Under the pieces are notes generated by a model. The model was not told where the DNA came from, searched no databases, and saw only the letters and a program-made list of their open reading frames with translations. Shown piece by piece: positions 57,879 through 64,000 of a DNA stretch of 64,000 nt. Source of the stretch: CAADGU01 sp035444285 (GTDB taxonomy: Bacteria; Chloroflexota; Anaerolineae; Promineifilales; Promineifilaceae); the NCBI GenBank assembly GCA_035444285.1, contig DAOMOK010000001.1, forward strand, positions 434,001-498,000, written 5' to 3'. Each line of letters opens with the position of its first letter. The first letter of the stretch is position 1. The translations under genes and the position numbers were made by a program.

Positions 57879-58392
57879 CTGTTTCCTCATTTTTTTCCAA
57901 TTTCTTTTCGTTCAAAACAGGATCGTCCTGGTTTTTTCTGGCCTGGGATTCGAGAAATACTTTGACGTCATCAGACTTTAGGAGGATAAAGCCTGACGAG
58001 CAAAATAAGGCCAATGCACTAATCATCGTGATAGAGTAAAGAAGTGAAGACCAGGGTTCCAAAAGGATTAAAGTTAAAAGTAAACATGTGGTAAGGCTTA
58101 CACCTGTCATTATGATCAAGAGCATCGTCTTGGCCCACCAATGTCCTCTGTAAATGAAGAAGAGTAGGAGTACCACAAAACCGGTGTGAATAAGACTCGA
58201 AGAAAACACACTACGGTAAGACAGCAAAATAAAAGCGCCCATGATAGCCGCAAAAACGGCGTACAGCTTTCGTTTTCCCCGTTGCTGTTTAAGAAACAAA
58301 GGCGCGGGATCAATGAAAGCACCACAATGTTGACACAGTTTGCTATCATCCTCAATTGGCTGTTTGCAAAATGGGCATACTGTTGTTTGCAT
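57862..58392 (-). CDS. Zinc-ribbon membrane protein
   Basis: A 176-residue protein. It starts with a four-Cys zinc ribbon (TVCPFCKQPIEDDSKLCQHCGAF, residues 4-26) and has about four hydrophobic helices (KLYAVFAAIMGAFILL, then three more). The tail is charged (EKKLEKNEETDGDDY). Function unknown. It has no ACGGCCGT and is richer in A and T than its neighbours, perhaps a more recent arrival. The ATG at 58392 begins right at the ribbon. The ORF up to 58524 has no support. The start lacks a good ribosome binding site. Confidence 0.72.
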   Translation of the reverse strand: MQTTVCPFCKQPIEDDSKLCQHCGAFIDPAPLFLKQQRGKRKLYAVFAAIMGAFILLSYRSVFSSSLIHTGFVVLLLFFIYRGHWWAKTMLLIIMTGVSLTTCLLLTLILLEPWSSLLYSITMISALALFCSSGFILLKSDDVKVFLESQARKNQDDPVLNEKKLEKNEETDGDDY

Positions 58393-58551
58393 GGAGATAT
58401 GGAATGTTGCTCCTGTTATTGGTCGAACCAGAGTTACGATAAGTTTACCGCAAGCGACGCTTTTTCTGCCAAAAGATATGGAAGGAGCGACGCCGTACAC
58501 CCCCTCACCTCCACACCTGCTCACCCCGGCGTCTTCGCCGCCATCACGCCA

Positions 58552-60549
58552 TCACGCCGGTTCAAGCTGTTGGCGCATGTGCAAAATCTGGTCGCGCAAA
58601 CGGGCTGCCTTCTCAAACTCCAATGCCTGCGCGGCGGCGCGCATGGCGTTTTCCAATTCGTCCAATTCGGCCAATACATCGCCGGTAAAGTAGCGGGGAG
58701 TAAATTCGGCAACGCCTGCACTGAGCGAAGCCGAAGTGGCCGTTACCACCTCCCGCTCCTTATGCGGCAACATCTCCATCTGCGCCTTGATGATGGTCTG
58801 CGGCGTGATGCCATGCGTTTCGTTATAGCTCTCCTGCACCGCGCGGCGGCGGTTCGTCTCGTCTATCGCCCGCTGCATCGAATCCGTCACCCGATCCGCA
58901 TACATAATCACCTGCCCCCGCTCATGCCGCGCCGCCCGGCCAATCGTCTGAATCAGCGCCGTCTCCGAGCGCAAAAACCCTTCCTTGTCCGCATCCAAAA
59001 TCGCCACCAGCGACACCTCCGGCAAGTCCAGCCCCTCGCGCAGCAGGTTGATGCCTACCACCGCATCATACACGCCGGCGCGTAAATCCTGCAAAATCTC
59101 CACTCGCTCAAAGGTATCCACCTCGCTGTGAAGATAATGCACCTGCAAGCCCATCTCCTGCAAATAATCGGCCAGGTCTTCGGCCATCCGTTTGGTGAGC
59201 GTGGTAATGAGGGCGCGTTCACCGCGATCAATGCGCTGTTTCACTTCGTACAGCAAGTCATCTACCTGCCCCTTCACCGGGCGAATGACCACTTGCGGGT
59301 CGAGCAGCCCGGTGGGACGAATGATTTGCTGCAAGGTGCGCTCTGCACGCGCCTGTTCATACGGCCCCGGTGTGGCCGAGGTATAAATCACCTGATAGGC
59401 GCGGTCTTCCCATTCGGCAAAGGTCAGCGGGCGATTGTCTAATGCGCTGGGCAGGCGGAAGCCATAATCTACCAGCGTTTGTTTGCGCTGGCGGTCGCCG
59501 TTGTACATGGCCCGGATTTGGGGCAGGGTCATGTGGCTTTCGTCAATGACCATCAGGTAATCGTCGGGGAAGTAGTCGAGCAAAGTCCAGGGAGGGAGGT
59601 TGGCTTCACGGCCGTAGAAATGACGTGCATAATTTTCACTGCCAGAACAATAGCCCAGTTCGCGCAGCATCTCCACGTCATACCGGGTGCGCTGCTCCAG
59701 CCGCTGCGCTTCCAGCAATTTGTTCTGCTGCATCAACTCGTCCAGCCGCTCTTCCAATTCGGCTTCAATACTGGCCACCGCCAGTTCCATTTCATTCTCA
59801 TCGGTCACAAAATGTTTGGCCGGGTGGATGAGCAGTTCGTTCATTTCGGCCAGCAGTTCGCCCGTCAGCGGGTCAATTTCGGTGATGCGCTCCACCTCGT
59901 CACCCCAAAACTGGATGCGGTAGGCGGCTTCGGTGTAGGACGGCCGTATCTCCAACACATCCCCCCGCACCCGGAACGACCCAATCTTAAAGTCCATATC
60001 ATTCCGCTCATAACGAATGCCAATCAGGTGACGCAGCGTTTTATTGCGCTGTTTCACCTGCCCCAGGCCAAACTCCACCCGCGACTGGTTATACTTCTCC
60101 GGGTCGCCCAACGAATAGATGGCGCTAACGCTGGCGACCACAATCACATCCCGCCGCGTAGAGAGCGCCTGCGTCGCCGCCAGCCGCATCATCTCAATCT
60201 CGGCGTTAATCTCCGTTGTTTTTTCAATATAGGTATCGGTGCGGGGGATGTATGCTTCCGGCTGGTAATAATCATAATAGCTGACAAAGTAGCTGACCGC
60301 GTTGTGCGGGAAGAACTGTTTGAACTCGCTGTAAAGCTGCGCCGCCAGCGTCTTGTTGTGGGCAAACACAATCGTCGGTCGCTGCGCCTGCTGGATCACG
60401 TTGGCAATGGTAAACGTCTTGCCGGTGCCCGTCGCGCCCAGTAACACTTGCTGGCGCAGCCCGCCAGACAAGCCATCTACCAGCCCGGCAATGGCTTGCG
60501 GCTGGTCGCCGGTGGGGTGATAAGGGTAAACAAGCTGAAAGTCAGTCAC
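58552..60549 (-). CDS. uvrB: Excinuclease ABC subunit B
   Basis: A 665-residue DNA-damage recognition helicase of nucleotide excision repair. Walker A GATGTGKTFT lies at about residue 38. VFAHNKTLAAQLYSEF, the hairpin YYDYYQPEAYIPRTDTYIEK, VIDESHMTLPQ (Walker B) and GINLLREGLDLPEVSLVAILDADKEGFLRS follow, then TIGRAARH and a C-terminal UVR motif (ELENAMRAAAQALEFEKAARLRDQI). The start codon is GTG at 60549, with AGGAG ten bases before. The octamer ACGGCCGT (60548-60555) lies between them and covers the first two bases of the GTG. A dyad lies about 60-80 bases upstream. uvrA and uvrC are not in the window. Confidence 0.97.
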   Translation of the reverse strand: MTDFQLVYPYHPTGDQPQAIAGLVDGLSGGLRQQVLLGATGTGKTFTIANVIQQAQRPTIVFAHNKTLAAQLYSEFKQFFPHNAVSYFVSYYDYYQPEAYIPRTDTYIEKTTEINAEIEMMRLAATQALSTRRDVIVVASVSAIYSLGDPEKYNQSRVEFGLGQVKQRNKTLRHLIGIRYERNDMDFKIGSFRVRGDVLEIRPSYTEAAYRIQFWGDEVERITEIDPLTGELLAEMNELLIHPAKHFVTDENEMELAVASIEAELEERLDELMQQNKLLEAQRLEQRTRYDVEMLRELGYCSGSENYARHFYGREANLPPWTLLDYFPDDYLMVIDESHMTLPQIRAMYNGDRQRKQTLVDYGFRLPSALDNRPLTFAEWEDRAYQVIYTSATPGPYEQARAERTLQQIIRPTGLLDPQVVIRPVKGQVDDLLYEVKQRIDRGERALITTLTKRMAEDLADYLQEMGLQVHYLHSEVDTFERVEILQDLRAGVYDAVVGINLLREGLDLPEVSLVAILDADKEGFLRSETALIQTIGRAARHERGQVIMYADRVTDSMQRAIDETNRRRAVQESYNETHGITPQTIIKAQMEMLPHKEREVVTATSASLSAGVAEFTPRYFTGDVLAELDELENAMRAAAQALEFEKAARLRDQILHMRQQLEPA

Positions 60550-60608
60550 GGCCGTCTCCTGGGGAATTAGGAATTATGAAGCTCATTCCTTCAGGTTAAC
60601 AGCCAAAC

Positions 60609-60625
60609 CTGACATCTTTTGTCAG
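60609..60625. promoter_or_regulatory. TGACA-N5-TGTCA dyad (copy 2), uvrB upstream
   Basis: CTGACA (60609-60614), TCTTT, TGTCAG (60620-60625) form a perfect 6-bp dyad. It lies 60-76 bases before the uvrB GTG. uvrB is often SOS-controlled, so this is a candidate operator, but I know no confirmed LexA box with this form in the phylum. An ACGGCCGT is close (60638). Confidence 0.5.
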
Positions 60626-60660
60626 TATTATGGGAGTACGGCCGTCAAGCCGCCCGTGGG

Positions 60661-61911
60661 TCAATCCTGCTTTGGGGCTTGAATTTGCCAGACCGCGCCG
60701 GTGCGGTAATCCACCACATACAGTTCACCGGCGGCATCAACGCCAATGGAGGAAACCTGGGTATTGGTCTCGGCAACGGCCGTGCGCAGCCACCGCCCCG
60801 CCCCATCATCATAATGCAGCGTCCAGATTCGCCCGCTGCAAAAATCGGAAAAAAAGTAATTGCCCGCCAAAGCAGGGAACTGGCTGCCCCGATATACATG
60901 CCCACCAATGATCGCGCAGCCATCCTCACCATGAACATATTCATAAACAGGCATACGCAGGCCGGGAATATCGCAGCTTTCGGCATCATAACAATCGCTG
61001 CCCTCCTGATAAGGCCAACCAAAATTAACCCCCGCCGGGCTGTGAGCCGGATGAAAGTTGATCTCTTCCAGCCCATCCTGGGCTACGTCTGTGATGTATA
61101 AATCGCCGGTCAGCCTATCAAAACTAAAGGCCCAGGGATTACGCAGGCCAATCATCCACACTTCCCCCCGCGCCTGGCGCTCATCCACAAAGGGATTATC
61201 CTGGGGAATGGCATAGGGTGTGCTGCTGTCAATGTCTATGCGCAGAATACTACCGAGCAGCGTGCCAGGGTCTTGAGCATTGTCATAGGGGTCGCCCACC
61301 GCGCCGCCATCCCCCAGGCCAATATAAAAATAGCCATCAGGGCCAAAAGCAAGCTGTCCGCCATTGTGGTTACCATAGGGCTGGTCAATTAAAAAGAGAC
61401 GTTGGGCGGTGTTGGCGTCGGCCCGATTGGGATCAGCCTCTGAAACGGTATAGCGGGTGATTTCTGTGTCGCCGTTCTGGTTAGTGTAGACGATGTAGAA
61501 GTAACCATTTTGGGCATATTGGGGATGGAAGGCCAGCCCTAACAGGCCACGCTCAGAACCATCGGTTGCCAGCAACGCGGAAACGTCCAGAAAAGGTTCG
61601 GGTAGCAGTTCGCCATTTTCGATGATGCGCACACGGCCGTCTTGCTCCGCTACAAACAGGCGCGCATCCCCGGCGTGTGTCAGATAAACGGGTTTGCGCA
61701 AACCACCACTAAATCCGCCGCTTAATAGGGGGCCAAATGTGACGGCCGTTACCGGCTCAGCCGGTGGGCCAATCAAGGGCACGGCCGTTGCCGCCAGTAT
61801 CTTATAAATATCTACCGTTGGTGGATTGCTGACGCGGCTGGCGGGTTGGCAAGCCACCAAAAGAAGAATGAAAAGCAGACCATGACTTAGTGTAACCATT
61901 CGTTTTTGCAT
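60661..61911 (-). CDS. Soluble aldose-sugar dehydrogenase-like lipoprotein (PQQ type)
   Basis: A 416-residue six-bladed propeller of the glucose/sorbosone dehydrogenase family. The lipobox is LLVAC with Cys21. It has GFSGGLRKPVYLTHAGDARLFVAEQDGRVRII, HPQYAQNGYFYIVYT, GNHNGGQLAFGPDGYFYIGLGDGG (catalytic His), GLRNPWAFSF and a C-terminal GELYVVDYRTGAVWQI. Such enzymes oxidise sugars outside the membrane and give electrons to PQQ. Whether this strain makes PQQ cannot be seen. The start at 61911 or 61899 lacks a good ribosome binding site. Confidence 0.93.
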   Translation of the reverse strand: MQKRMVTLSHGLLFILLLVACQPASRVSNPPTVDIYKILAATAVPLIGPPAEPVTAVTFGPLLSGGFSGGLRKPVYLTHAGDARLFVAEQDGRVRIIENGELLPEPFLDVSALLATDGSERGLLGLAFHPQYAQNGYFYIVYTNQNGDTEITRYTVSEADPNRADANTAQRLFLIDQPYGNHNGGQLAFGPDGYFYIGLGDGGAVGDPYDNAQDPGTLLGSILRIDIDSSTPYAIPQDNPFVDERQARGEVWMIGLRNPWAFSFDRLTGDLYITDVAQDGLEEINFHPAHSPAGVNFGWPYQEGSDCYDAESCDIPGLRMPVYEYVHGEDGCAIIGGHVYRGSQFPALAGNYFFSDFCSGRIWTLHYDDGAGRWLRTAVAETNTQVSSIGVDAAGELYVVDYRTGAVWQIQAPKQD

Positions 61912-61926
61912 AACGCCGAAGTATAG

Positions 61927-61959
61927 ACAAAAAACGCCCCTGGGGATACCAGGGGCGTT
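61927..61959 (-). terminator. Terminator upstream of the sugar dehydrogenase
   Basis: AACGCCCCTGG (61933-61943) and CCAGGGGCGTT (61949-61959) form an 11-bp stem with a 5-base loop. On the minus strand six Ts follow. It would stop transcripts arriving from the Yip1 gene (-). As it lies only about 16 bases before the GSDH start, it could also be a leader attenuator of that gene. Confidence 0.75.
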
Positions 61960-62397
61960 ATCCGACAGTGATTCAGTTGTCTGGCGGACGGTTTATCTGG
62001 AAGTGTATCCTGATGACGGCCGTTTCCAGCTCCCCAGAAAACGCTCATCCTCCGGCAGTTTTGTGACCATGCCACCAGTTCTGCCTGGGTTCACGCATTT
62101 GTGCCCTGACTGGATGGTTTGCATTACGCATGTGGGCGTCACCCTGCCCGGTTCAGAATACACTTCTGGTAAAGTCCACTTTGTCCTGTAACACTCCTTT
62201 TGGTCGCTTTCACGGCGCAAATGGTAAACTGCCCCATCTGTTTGTGAAAGACGCCACCATGACCCACGCGGGGTTCTGTTGGCTTGTCCTATAGAAGTTG
62301 TCCCTCAAGACACTTTCAGGATAGATGAAGGCGGTACGGCCGTCAATTGCCACCTGTCATTGAAATTGATGACATTTATCTACAGACCCGTCCACAG

Positions 62398-62457
62398 ACC
62401 GTCAGGCCACAAACCATTAGGCCATCAACCGTCAGGCCATCAACCGTCAGACCATCA
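62398..62457. repeat. Four tandem 15-bp units (ACCGTCAGGCCATCA)
   Basis: Units at 62398-62412, 62413-62427, 62428-62442 and 62443-62457 differ at one to four positions. The last one overlaps the stop codon of the Yip1 gene. Otherwise nothing is recognised in 61960-62397, apart from two ACGGCCGT copies. Confidence 0.85.
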
Positions 62458-63126
62458 GGCAGCGCCCAAAGCGGCGCCCAGCATACCCAGCCACAACGTG
62501 CCCACGCAGCAGGCGGCAATGAGAAAACCGATAACGGGAGCGGCAACGGCCGTGAACGCCTTTTCCGCCGGCAGTCCATGCACTACCTTTAAGGTAACAA
62601 ATGTCAGGTACAAAATGTAAACGCCCAGCCCCAGGACCAACAGTGGTCCCAGCAGTGGGAACAGATAAAGCAGCACACCCACCATAACCAAGGGCGTGAT
62701 GAAAGAAGCCAGCAGGAAGGTCTGCTTTTCATAGCTACCAGTGCCGCCCAATAATTTGGCCGCCAGCCACAACGCCCCTGACCAGGCCAGCGTCAGGCAT
62801 GGTATACCCACCAACAGGCCACACAACATCAAAAACATGCTCGTCTGGGCCGTGCTTTCCATCTGGGTCACCAATTCGGCGCTTTCCGTCGCCGAGAAAC
62901 CCATTTGCGCCAGCAAATCCGGCATCATCTCCACGGATTGCCCCATGGGGTCTAGCAACATGAAGACCAATATCCAGACCAGCACCGCCACCAGACCGGC
63001 GGCAACCAACCAGATCACGGCCGTTGCCAGCCGCGCATACGGCTTCTGCAACTCCTCCGCAAAAACCGTTTCATACGGGCCGCGCAGCACCCGCGACCAT
63101 ATAGCAATCGAAGACTTTAGATCCAT
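62455..63126 (-). CDS. Yip1-domain membrane protein
   Basis: A 223-residue protein with about five membrane helices in the Yip1 pattern. It has a cytosolic N-terminus with WSRVLRGPYETVFAEELQKPYARLATA, a first helix at about 37-58 and a loop of about 30 residues. The last four helices follow, with LGGTGSYEKQTFLLASFITPLVMVG between them. The family is present across bacteria and eukaryotes; the role in bacteria is not known. Its 3' end runs into a tandem repeat, and a 15-bp hairpin lies upstream. Confidence 0.82.
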   Translation of the reverse strand: MDLKSSIAIWSRVLRGPYETVFAEELQKPYARLATAVIWLVAAGLVAVLVWILVFMLLDPMGQSVEMMPDLLAQMGFSATESAELVTQMESTAQTSMFLMLCGLLVGIPCLTLAWSGALWLAAKLLGGTGSYEKQTFLLASFITPLVMVGVLLYLFPLLGPLLVLGLGVYILYLTFVTLKVVHGLPAEKAFTAVAAPVIGFLIAACCVGTLWLGMLGAALGAA

Positions 63127-63135
63127 ACCTGTTAC

Positions 63136-63168
63136 AGGTGCGACGCACTTTTTAAGTGCGTCGCACCT
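63136..63168. repeat. Perfect 15-bp hairpin before Yip1 gene
   Basis: AGGTGCGACGCACTT (63136-63150) and AAGTGCGTCGCACCT (63154-63168) flank TTT. It lies ten bases upstream of the Yip1 start on the minus strand and about 120 bases before hsp20. Confidence 0.85.
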
Positions 63169-63287
63169 CCTTGATTTTTAATGTTTTTCTGACCAATCGC
63201 TAACTTTTTTCTGACAAAGCCAGCGCATACTCACAGCATCCAATGTGACCTGAGTTTAACCTGTTTAGACAAAAGGAGGTAACAAAA

Positions 63288-63761
63288 ATGACAGAATTAG
63301 CACGTTGGGAACCTTTCCGTGATATGCTGAATATGCGAAGGGAAATGGACAGGCTCTTTGACAATTTCTTTGCACCGTTTGCCACCTCTGAATGGGAGAC
63401 ACCTGCTCAGTGGGGCCTGGCTGTAGATGTCAGTGAAAATGATGATGCCTACATCGTCAAAGCCTCTGTGCCCGGCGTCAGCCCTGAAGACATCGAAGTC
63501 ACACTGACAGACAATGTGTTGTCCATCAGCGGCACAAGCAGCGGTGACATTGAAACCGAAGAGGAAAAATACCATGTGCGTGAACGGCGCTTCGGCCACT
63601 TCTCCCGCACCCTGACGCTGCCCACCCCGCCCAAAGCGGACGCGATTGAGGCCGTTCATACCAATGGCGTGCTCACCCTGACCCTGCCCAAAGCCGAAGA
63701 GACCAAACCAAAACGCATCACCATCAAACCGATGGGCGAACGCAAAGTGATTGAAGGGTAA
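63288..63761 (+). CDS. Small heat-shock protein (Hsp20/alpha-crystallin)
   Basis: A 157-residue chaperone that holds unfolding proteins in large oligomers. The N-terminal arm is WEPFRDMLNMRREMDRLFDNFFAPF. The alpha-crystallin domain (about 42-138) includes VDVSENDDAYIVKASVPGVSPEDIEVTLTDNVLSISG, YHVRERRFGHFSRTLTLP and the A/G-x-L motif NGVLTLTLPKAEE. The C-terminal IxI-like ITIKPMG is present. A full AGGAGGT precedes the ATG by six bases, so translation is strong. No CIRCE or other heat-shock operator is visible upstream. Confidence 0.95.
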   Translation: MTELARWEPFRDMLNMRREMDRLFDNFFAPFATSEWETPAQWGLAVDVSENDDAYIVKASVPGVSPEDIEVTLTDNVLSISGTSSGDIETEEEKYHVRERRFGHFSRTLTLPTPPKADAIEAVHTNGVLTLTLPKAEETKPKRITIKPMGERKVIEG

Positions 63762-63765
63762 AAGC

Positions 63766-63796
63766 AAAAGCGCCGGACAGTTTGTCCGGCGCTTTT
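63766..63796. terminator. Terminator after hsp20
   Basis: AAAAGCGCCGGACA (63766-63779) pairs with TGTCCGGCGCTTTT (63783-63796). It serves both hsp20 (+) and the following convergent META gene (-). Confidence 0.9.
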
Positions 63797-63801
63797 ACTT
63801 T

Positions 63802-64000
63802 TTATGAACCCTGGAACCACAGCACGACACGGCCGTTCACATCCCGTAGTTCTAACACATTGCCATTGATCTGGTAACTCGTTACCGTGGGCAAAGTGCT
63901 GAGGTAAATTTGCTCTTGCGCCATAATGCCCTCCGGCGAAGCGCAGAAGATGTTGGCCGACGCCGGCGCGCCAATGGTGATGGAATTGGGGATAGTCAGT
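63802..64000 (-). CDS. META/HslJ-like domain protein (3' end, cut by window)
   Basis: The frame reading leftward from 64000 encodes IPNSITIGAPASANIFCASPEG, later IYLSTLPTVTSYQINGNVLELRDVNGRVVLWFQGS, and a TAA stop at 63804-63802. It is clearly like the META repeats of the lipoprotein at 49118 (ITIGPVASTMMFCESPEGVM). The rest of the protein lies beyond the window. One ACGGCCGT supplies the Asn-Gly-Arg. Confidence 0.85.
   Translation of the reverse strand, partial: LTIPNSITIGAPASANIFCASPEGIMAQEQIYLSTLPTVTSYQINGNVLELRDVNGRVVLWFQGS

Larger units (their letters stand above)
599..63837. repeat. Dispersed octamer palindrome ACGGCCGT (about 137 copies)
   Basis: The 8-base palindrome ACGGCCGT recurs across the whole window. 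Examples start at 599, 779, 1057, 1867, 2622, 3780, 10536, 10638, 10826, 10931, 21817, 21841, 25374, 25425, 25530, 44519, 44609, 44711, 47395, 47449, 47552, 47601, 50554, 50597, 61742 and 61782. By eye I count about 137 copies, against roughly 1.5 expected at about 56% GC. In genes it is read in all frames, giving Thr-Ala-Val, Xaa-Gly-Arg or Arg-Pro, so protein sequence does not explain it. Copies also lie between genes (10638, 19184, 27477, 56728, 60638). Core CGGCCG sites with other flanks (for example 6208, 8597, 17434) are far fewer. The longest gaps are about 33802-36097 and 57594-59607. Confidence 0.95.

Noticed and set aside
59479..60444. Plus-strand frame opposite uvrB
   Set aside because: uvrB is certain here. 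The opposite frame has low-complexity His/Gln-rich sequence typical of antisense reading.
62398..62457. CRISPR array
   Set aside because: The repeats are directly adjacent 15-bp units without spacers, and no cas genes are present.
63172..63287. CIRCE or other heat-shock operator before hsp20
   Set aside because: No TTAGCACTC-N9-GAGTGCTAA pattern is visible. Two TTTTTTCTGAC words are present but do not form a known site.
599..63837. Reading the octamer as a codon-usage effect (Thr-Ala-Val or Gly-Arg)
   Set aside because: It appears in all three frames and between genes, and in non-preferred codon combinations, so amino acid choice alone cannot create it.
1..64000. tRNA or rRNA genes
   Set aside because: I looked in all gaps over 100 bases and saw no cloverleaf with a GTTCGA-like T-loop or any rRNA signature.

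Overview
The window looks like bacterial chromosome of medium-high GC (mid-50s percent by eye), most likely from the Chloroflexota (Anaerolineae-like). I infer this from the many secreted beta-propeller, lamin-tail, PxKF, FG-GAP and META-domain proteins, the DUF6325-type and Uma2 proteins, the ParB-like/universal-stress fusion, and a short 'YLPV(I/V)xR' tail on several exported proteins. No rRNA, tRNA, CRISPR array, prophage or transposase gene was recognised.

Layout. 0-5.9 kb: dnaN (-), a small membrane protein, an acyl-CoA dehydrogenase, and a pyrC-pyrB pair (-) whose leader holds a terminator hairpin just before the pyrC ribosome binding site. 5.9-17 kb: a 1551-residue secreted nuclease-like protein, then a PadR-controlled membrane operon (-) with a good promoter and operator-like dyad, translationally coupled genes, one frameshifted FG-GAP gene and a decayed fragment of a paralogue. 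17-33 kb: SpoU methyltransferase, SGNH protein, beta-helix protein, LysM/M23 peptidase, SDR, deoxynucleoside kinase with a MazG-like tail, Uma2 nuclease-like protein, a secreted TolB-like/CXXCH protein, a DUF6325-like coiled-coil protein, a six-hairpin glycosidase-like protein and a two-Ig/C39/glycosidase multidomain protein. 33-43 kb: ilvE, a degenerate small-GTPase-like protein, DinB, receiver, GNAT, threonine dehydratase, AAA ATPase, GT2, GH-like and ParB/USP genes. 43-51 kb: Trm112, an ATPase/FGE-sulfatase fusion, a hybrid histidine kinase, an oxidoreductase and a four-META lipoprotein. 51-64 kb: purA-purH, an HD protein, SDR, GyrI-like and DinB genes, uvrB, a sugar dehydrogenase lipoprotein, a Yip1 protein, hsp20, and the 3' end of another META gene.

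The strongest unexplained signal is the octamer palindrome ACGGCCGT. I count about 137 copies by eye, roughly one per 470 bases, in genes on both strands and between genes. Composition alone predicts about 1.5. It behaves like the cyanobacterial HIP1 repeat but is a different sequence. It is missing from two stretches of about 2 kb that include genes with atypical composition. Other notable patterns are a set of short, near-perfect intergenic hairpins in several sequence families, a shared C-terminal tail on three exported proteins, and a TGACA-N5-TGTCA dyad upstream of both uvrB and an SDR gene.
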